Shown here piece by piece: positions 48,794 to 50,307 of a stretch of DNA of 50,307 nt. The stretch lies in contig NW_007360646.1 of NCBI RefSeq assembly GCF_000192795.1, positions 1 through 50,307 of the forward strand, written 5' to 3'. The DNA is from Vavraia culicis subsp. floridensis. Taxonomy: Eukaryota; Microsporidia; Pleistophoridae. The number at the start of each line of letters is the position of its first letter. The stretch's first letter is position 1. Below the pieces are notes generated by a model, which did no database searches, was not told the DNA's origin, and saw nothing but the letters and a program-made list of their open reading frames with translations. Position numbers and translations under genes: made by a program.

Positions 48794-49570
48794 TGATGGG
48801 GTTGAGCGGTTTTTCGGCAAAATAAAGAAAATGAGAAGGATAGAGTAGGGATGGAGCGGTAGAACATCAATGAAGTAGTATGGCACTAAAATGAAGTGAA
48901 TAAACATCATTGAAGTGGTAAAACACCAGAAAGAGTTAAATTGTAATATAAACCACTATAGAAATACGAGTACCGACCATAATAGACCAGATAAGGAACA
49001 TAAATCATAACCTTCGCTTAAAAACGGACAAAAATTTTCTAAATGATACGGTAGAGCAGAAAGGGCACGGAAATGGAATGAAATAAACAAAAATTAGAAA
49101 AAATAGAGAATAGTTGTGAAGAAGAGAGTAAAAATTCTACATGCAAAAATTGGAACGTTTATGGAGTAGGTATAAAATAATGATAGAGTAAAATGGTGAG
49201 AGCATATGTAGTGGGTTGAATCGATCATTACAACACTTATCTTTATTAAATTGAATATTGAATTATACTGTTTGGGAAAGGAATGATTGGTAAGAATTGA
49301 TTTGTACTGAACGATGTAGTATGCTGGTAGAGTATGGAATAGTATATTTTAGTTGAATGAGTAGCGGAGTGGTGATATAAAATATTAAGGTAAGTGATAT
49401 ATAATAAGTTAATTACCATAAATGGTTATATAACACGGCTATACCATAAAGTGTTATGATACTGTAAAAAAATGTCTTTTCCTTAGCTCTTGCTTTGTTT
49501 CATAGTGTATTCATCACTTATCAATACCCTCTCAATCTTAAATGCAGATCTTTGTCTTTTTATAGAAAGA
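48794..49570. other. AT-rich spacer, nothing recognised
   Basis: Low-complexity AT-rich DNA between the RdRP start and the Helitron terminus. Short imperfect repeats with AACATCA(A/T)TGAAGT occur near 48866 and 48902. Confidence 0.4.
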
Positions 49571-49584
49571 CTAGCTGCGCTATC

Positions 49585-49601
49585 CCGTTTTTCAAAAACG
49601 G
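49585..49601. other. Terminal hairpin of the Helitron
   Basis: Eight-base arms CCGTTTTT/AAAAACGG around one base, 10 bases from the CTAG end. This position is where Helitrons carry the replication-termination hairpin. Confidence 0.75.
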
Positions 49602-49708
49602 ATGCATGAATGGATAGTATACCAAAATAGCGCTTTTGAATGTAACTAAAATATCAAGTCATTCCTTTCTACTAACTGTTGTATAGTTACAAAATCAATA
49701 AATCACTT

Positions 49709-50307
49709 TCATTCTAGTAGCTCATTGTACACAACATTTCTTGTGTATACTTTACCATTCTCATGCTTTCCTTGGTCTCCATTGTCAGCAACATACACCC
49801 TTAGACCGTTTGCATAGCCACTCTCGACAATGCGTACAACTGACCATGCACAAAGACTGGGCTGTGTAGATAAACACCTACCTTGCCAAATGACTGGCCC
49901 TGTGACTTGTGGATTGTCATCGCAAACGAAAGAAGAACCGGAAACTGTCTTCTCTTGAGTATGAACGGCAGCTGTGTCTCGCTCGGTGCCATGTCGATCC
50001 TTGGTATGACTGCCCTACTACCTCTCCTGGATCCGGTTACAATAGTAGCTATGATGAAGTTTGTGTGAAGTTCATCAACCACCAGGCGTGTGCCATTGAG
50101 CAGGCCATTGGCTGGATTAAGGTTGCGCAACAGCATTATCAACGCACCTCTTTTTAGAACTAACTTGTGCGGTGGCATTCCTGAAGGCTGCTGCTTGTTG
50201 AGAAACTCTAGCGGATAGTTCGCAACAACATCGTTGTCCTCTGTGACAATAGAGTCTGCACTCGTGTATGTTACTTCGTTGCCGATTATCAAGTCAAGGA
50301 CCCTATC
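49709..50307 (-). pseudogene. Helitron Pif1-like helicase, C-terminal part, frameshifted
   Basis: The frame is open to the window edge, so the N-terminal part is missing. It has YPLEFLN, SGMPPHKLVLKRGA, MLLRNLNPANGLLNGTRLVV, then FAMTIHKSQGQSF and VHGQLYALSRV, the last motifs of Pif1-type helicases of Helitrons. Near 49818-49836 the frame ends early (TAA at 49803-49801), yet the next bases in another frame read RVYVADNGDQGKHENGKVYT and end with a TGA at 49711-49709. That is a frameshift of the conserved C-terminus. A GTCGAGAGT-like repeat at the break suggests a slippage deletion. The copy is therefore inactive unless corrected. Confidence 0.88.

Larger units (their letters stand above)
49571..50307 (-). 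mobile_element. Helitron, 3' part (runs off the right edge)
   Basis: The helicase pseudogene (49709-50307) is followed on its 3' side by a short palindrome at 49585-49601 (CCGTTTTT G AAAAACGG), 10 bases of spacer, and CTAG at 49574-49571 with a T directly after it. This is the usual Helitron 3' end: hairpin about ten bases before CTRR, inserted before T. Rep and the 5' end would lie beyond base 50307. Confidence 0.75.

Noticed and set aside
48794..48910. Extra 39 residues at the RdRP start
   Set aside because: Hydrophobic leader from AT-rich DNA; the CCCC motif stands before the ATG at 48793 instead, and cytosolic polymerases do not need a leader.

Overview
The window looks like a nuclear segment of a microsporidian genome. 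The evidence is compact, apparently intronless genes for eukaryotic proteins (TFIIB, uS13/RPS18, eL19/RPL19, SBDS/Sdo1, a 61-aa Dad2-like kinetochore protein), many shortened relative to other eukaryotes. A CCC-type motif sits directly before most start codons, and some stop codons lie inside an AATAAA signal. Secreted ricin-B-lectin-like and leucine-rich proteins and an RNAi-type RNA-dependent RNA polymerase fit a lineage with long decayed intergenic DNA and retained RNAi (for example the Trachipleistophora/Vavraia group). The genus is inference; no rRNA is present to fix it.

Layout. 1-5 kb: an RBM26/27-like CCCH-RRM protein and a large possible SAPS-type phosphatase-associated protein (+). 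5.3-9.8 kb: 3-ketodihydrosphingosine reductase (-) and a POT peptide transporter (+), separated by DNA with a perfect 32-bp inverted repeat. 10-15.2 kb: gene-poor and full of two-copy local duplications, with two paralogous zinc-ribbon genes. 15.8-18.4 kb: SBDS and RPS18. 19.6-23.1 kb: two paralogous secreted ricin-B-like proteins in tandem. 23.7-27.7 kb: Dad2-like, TFIIB, RPL19 and an unknown 123-aa gene. 28.5-31.2 kb: a ubiquitin-specific protease. 32.3 kb: tRNA-Trp(CCA). 32.4-39.1 kb: an AT-richer block with a decayed histone-H2B-like sequence, a leucine-rich gene split by one in-frame stop, and a secreted protein. 39.1-41.9 kb: a long stretch with no convincing gene. 41.9-48.8 kb: the RdRP. 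49.6-50.3 kb: the 3' end of a Helitron, with hairpin and CTAG terminus, running off the right edge.

The genes form no operon. They are housekeeping genes (transcription, ribosome biogenesis and translation, sphingolipid synthesis, peptide uptake, ubiquitin removal, chromosome segregation) mixed with fast-evolving secreted or leucine-rich families. The most notable signals lie between genes: minisatellites that begin inside the last codons of genes, repeated short duplications, hairpins that could feed the RNAi pathway implied by the RdRP, and mobile-element relics. All functional calls come from motif recognition by eye; no database search was possible.
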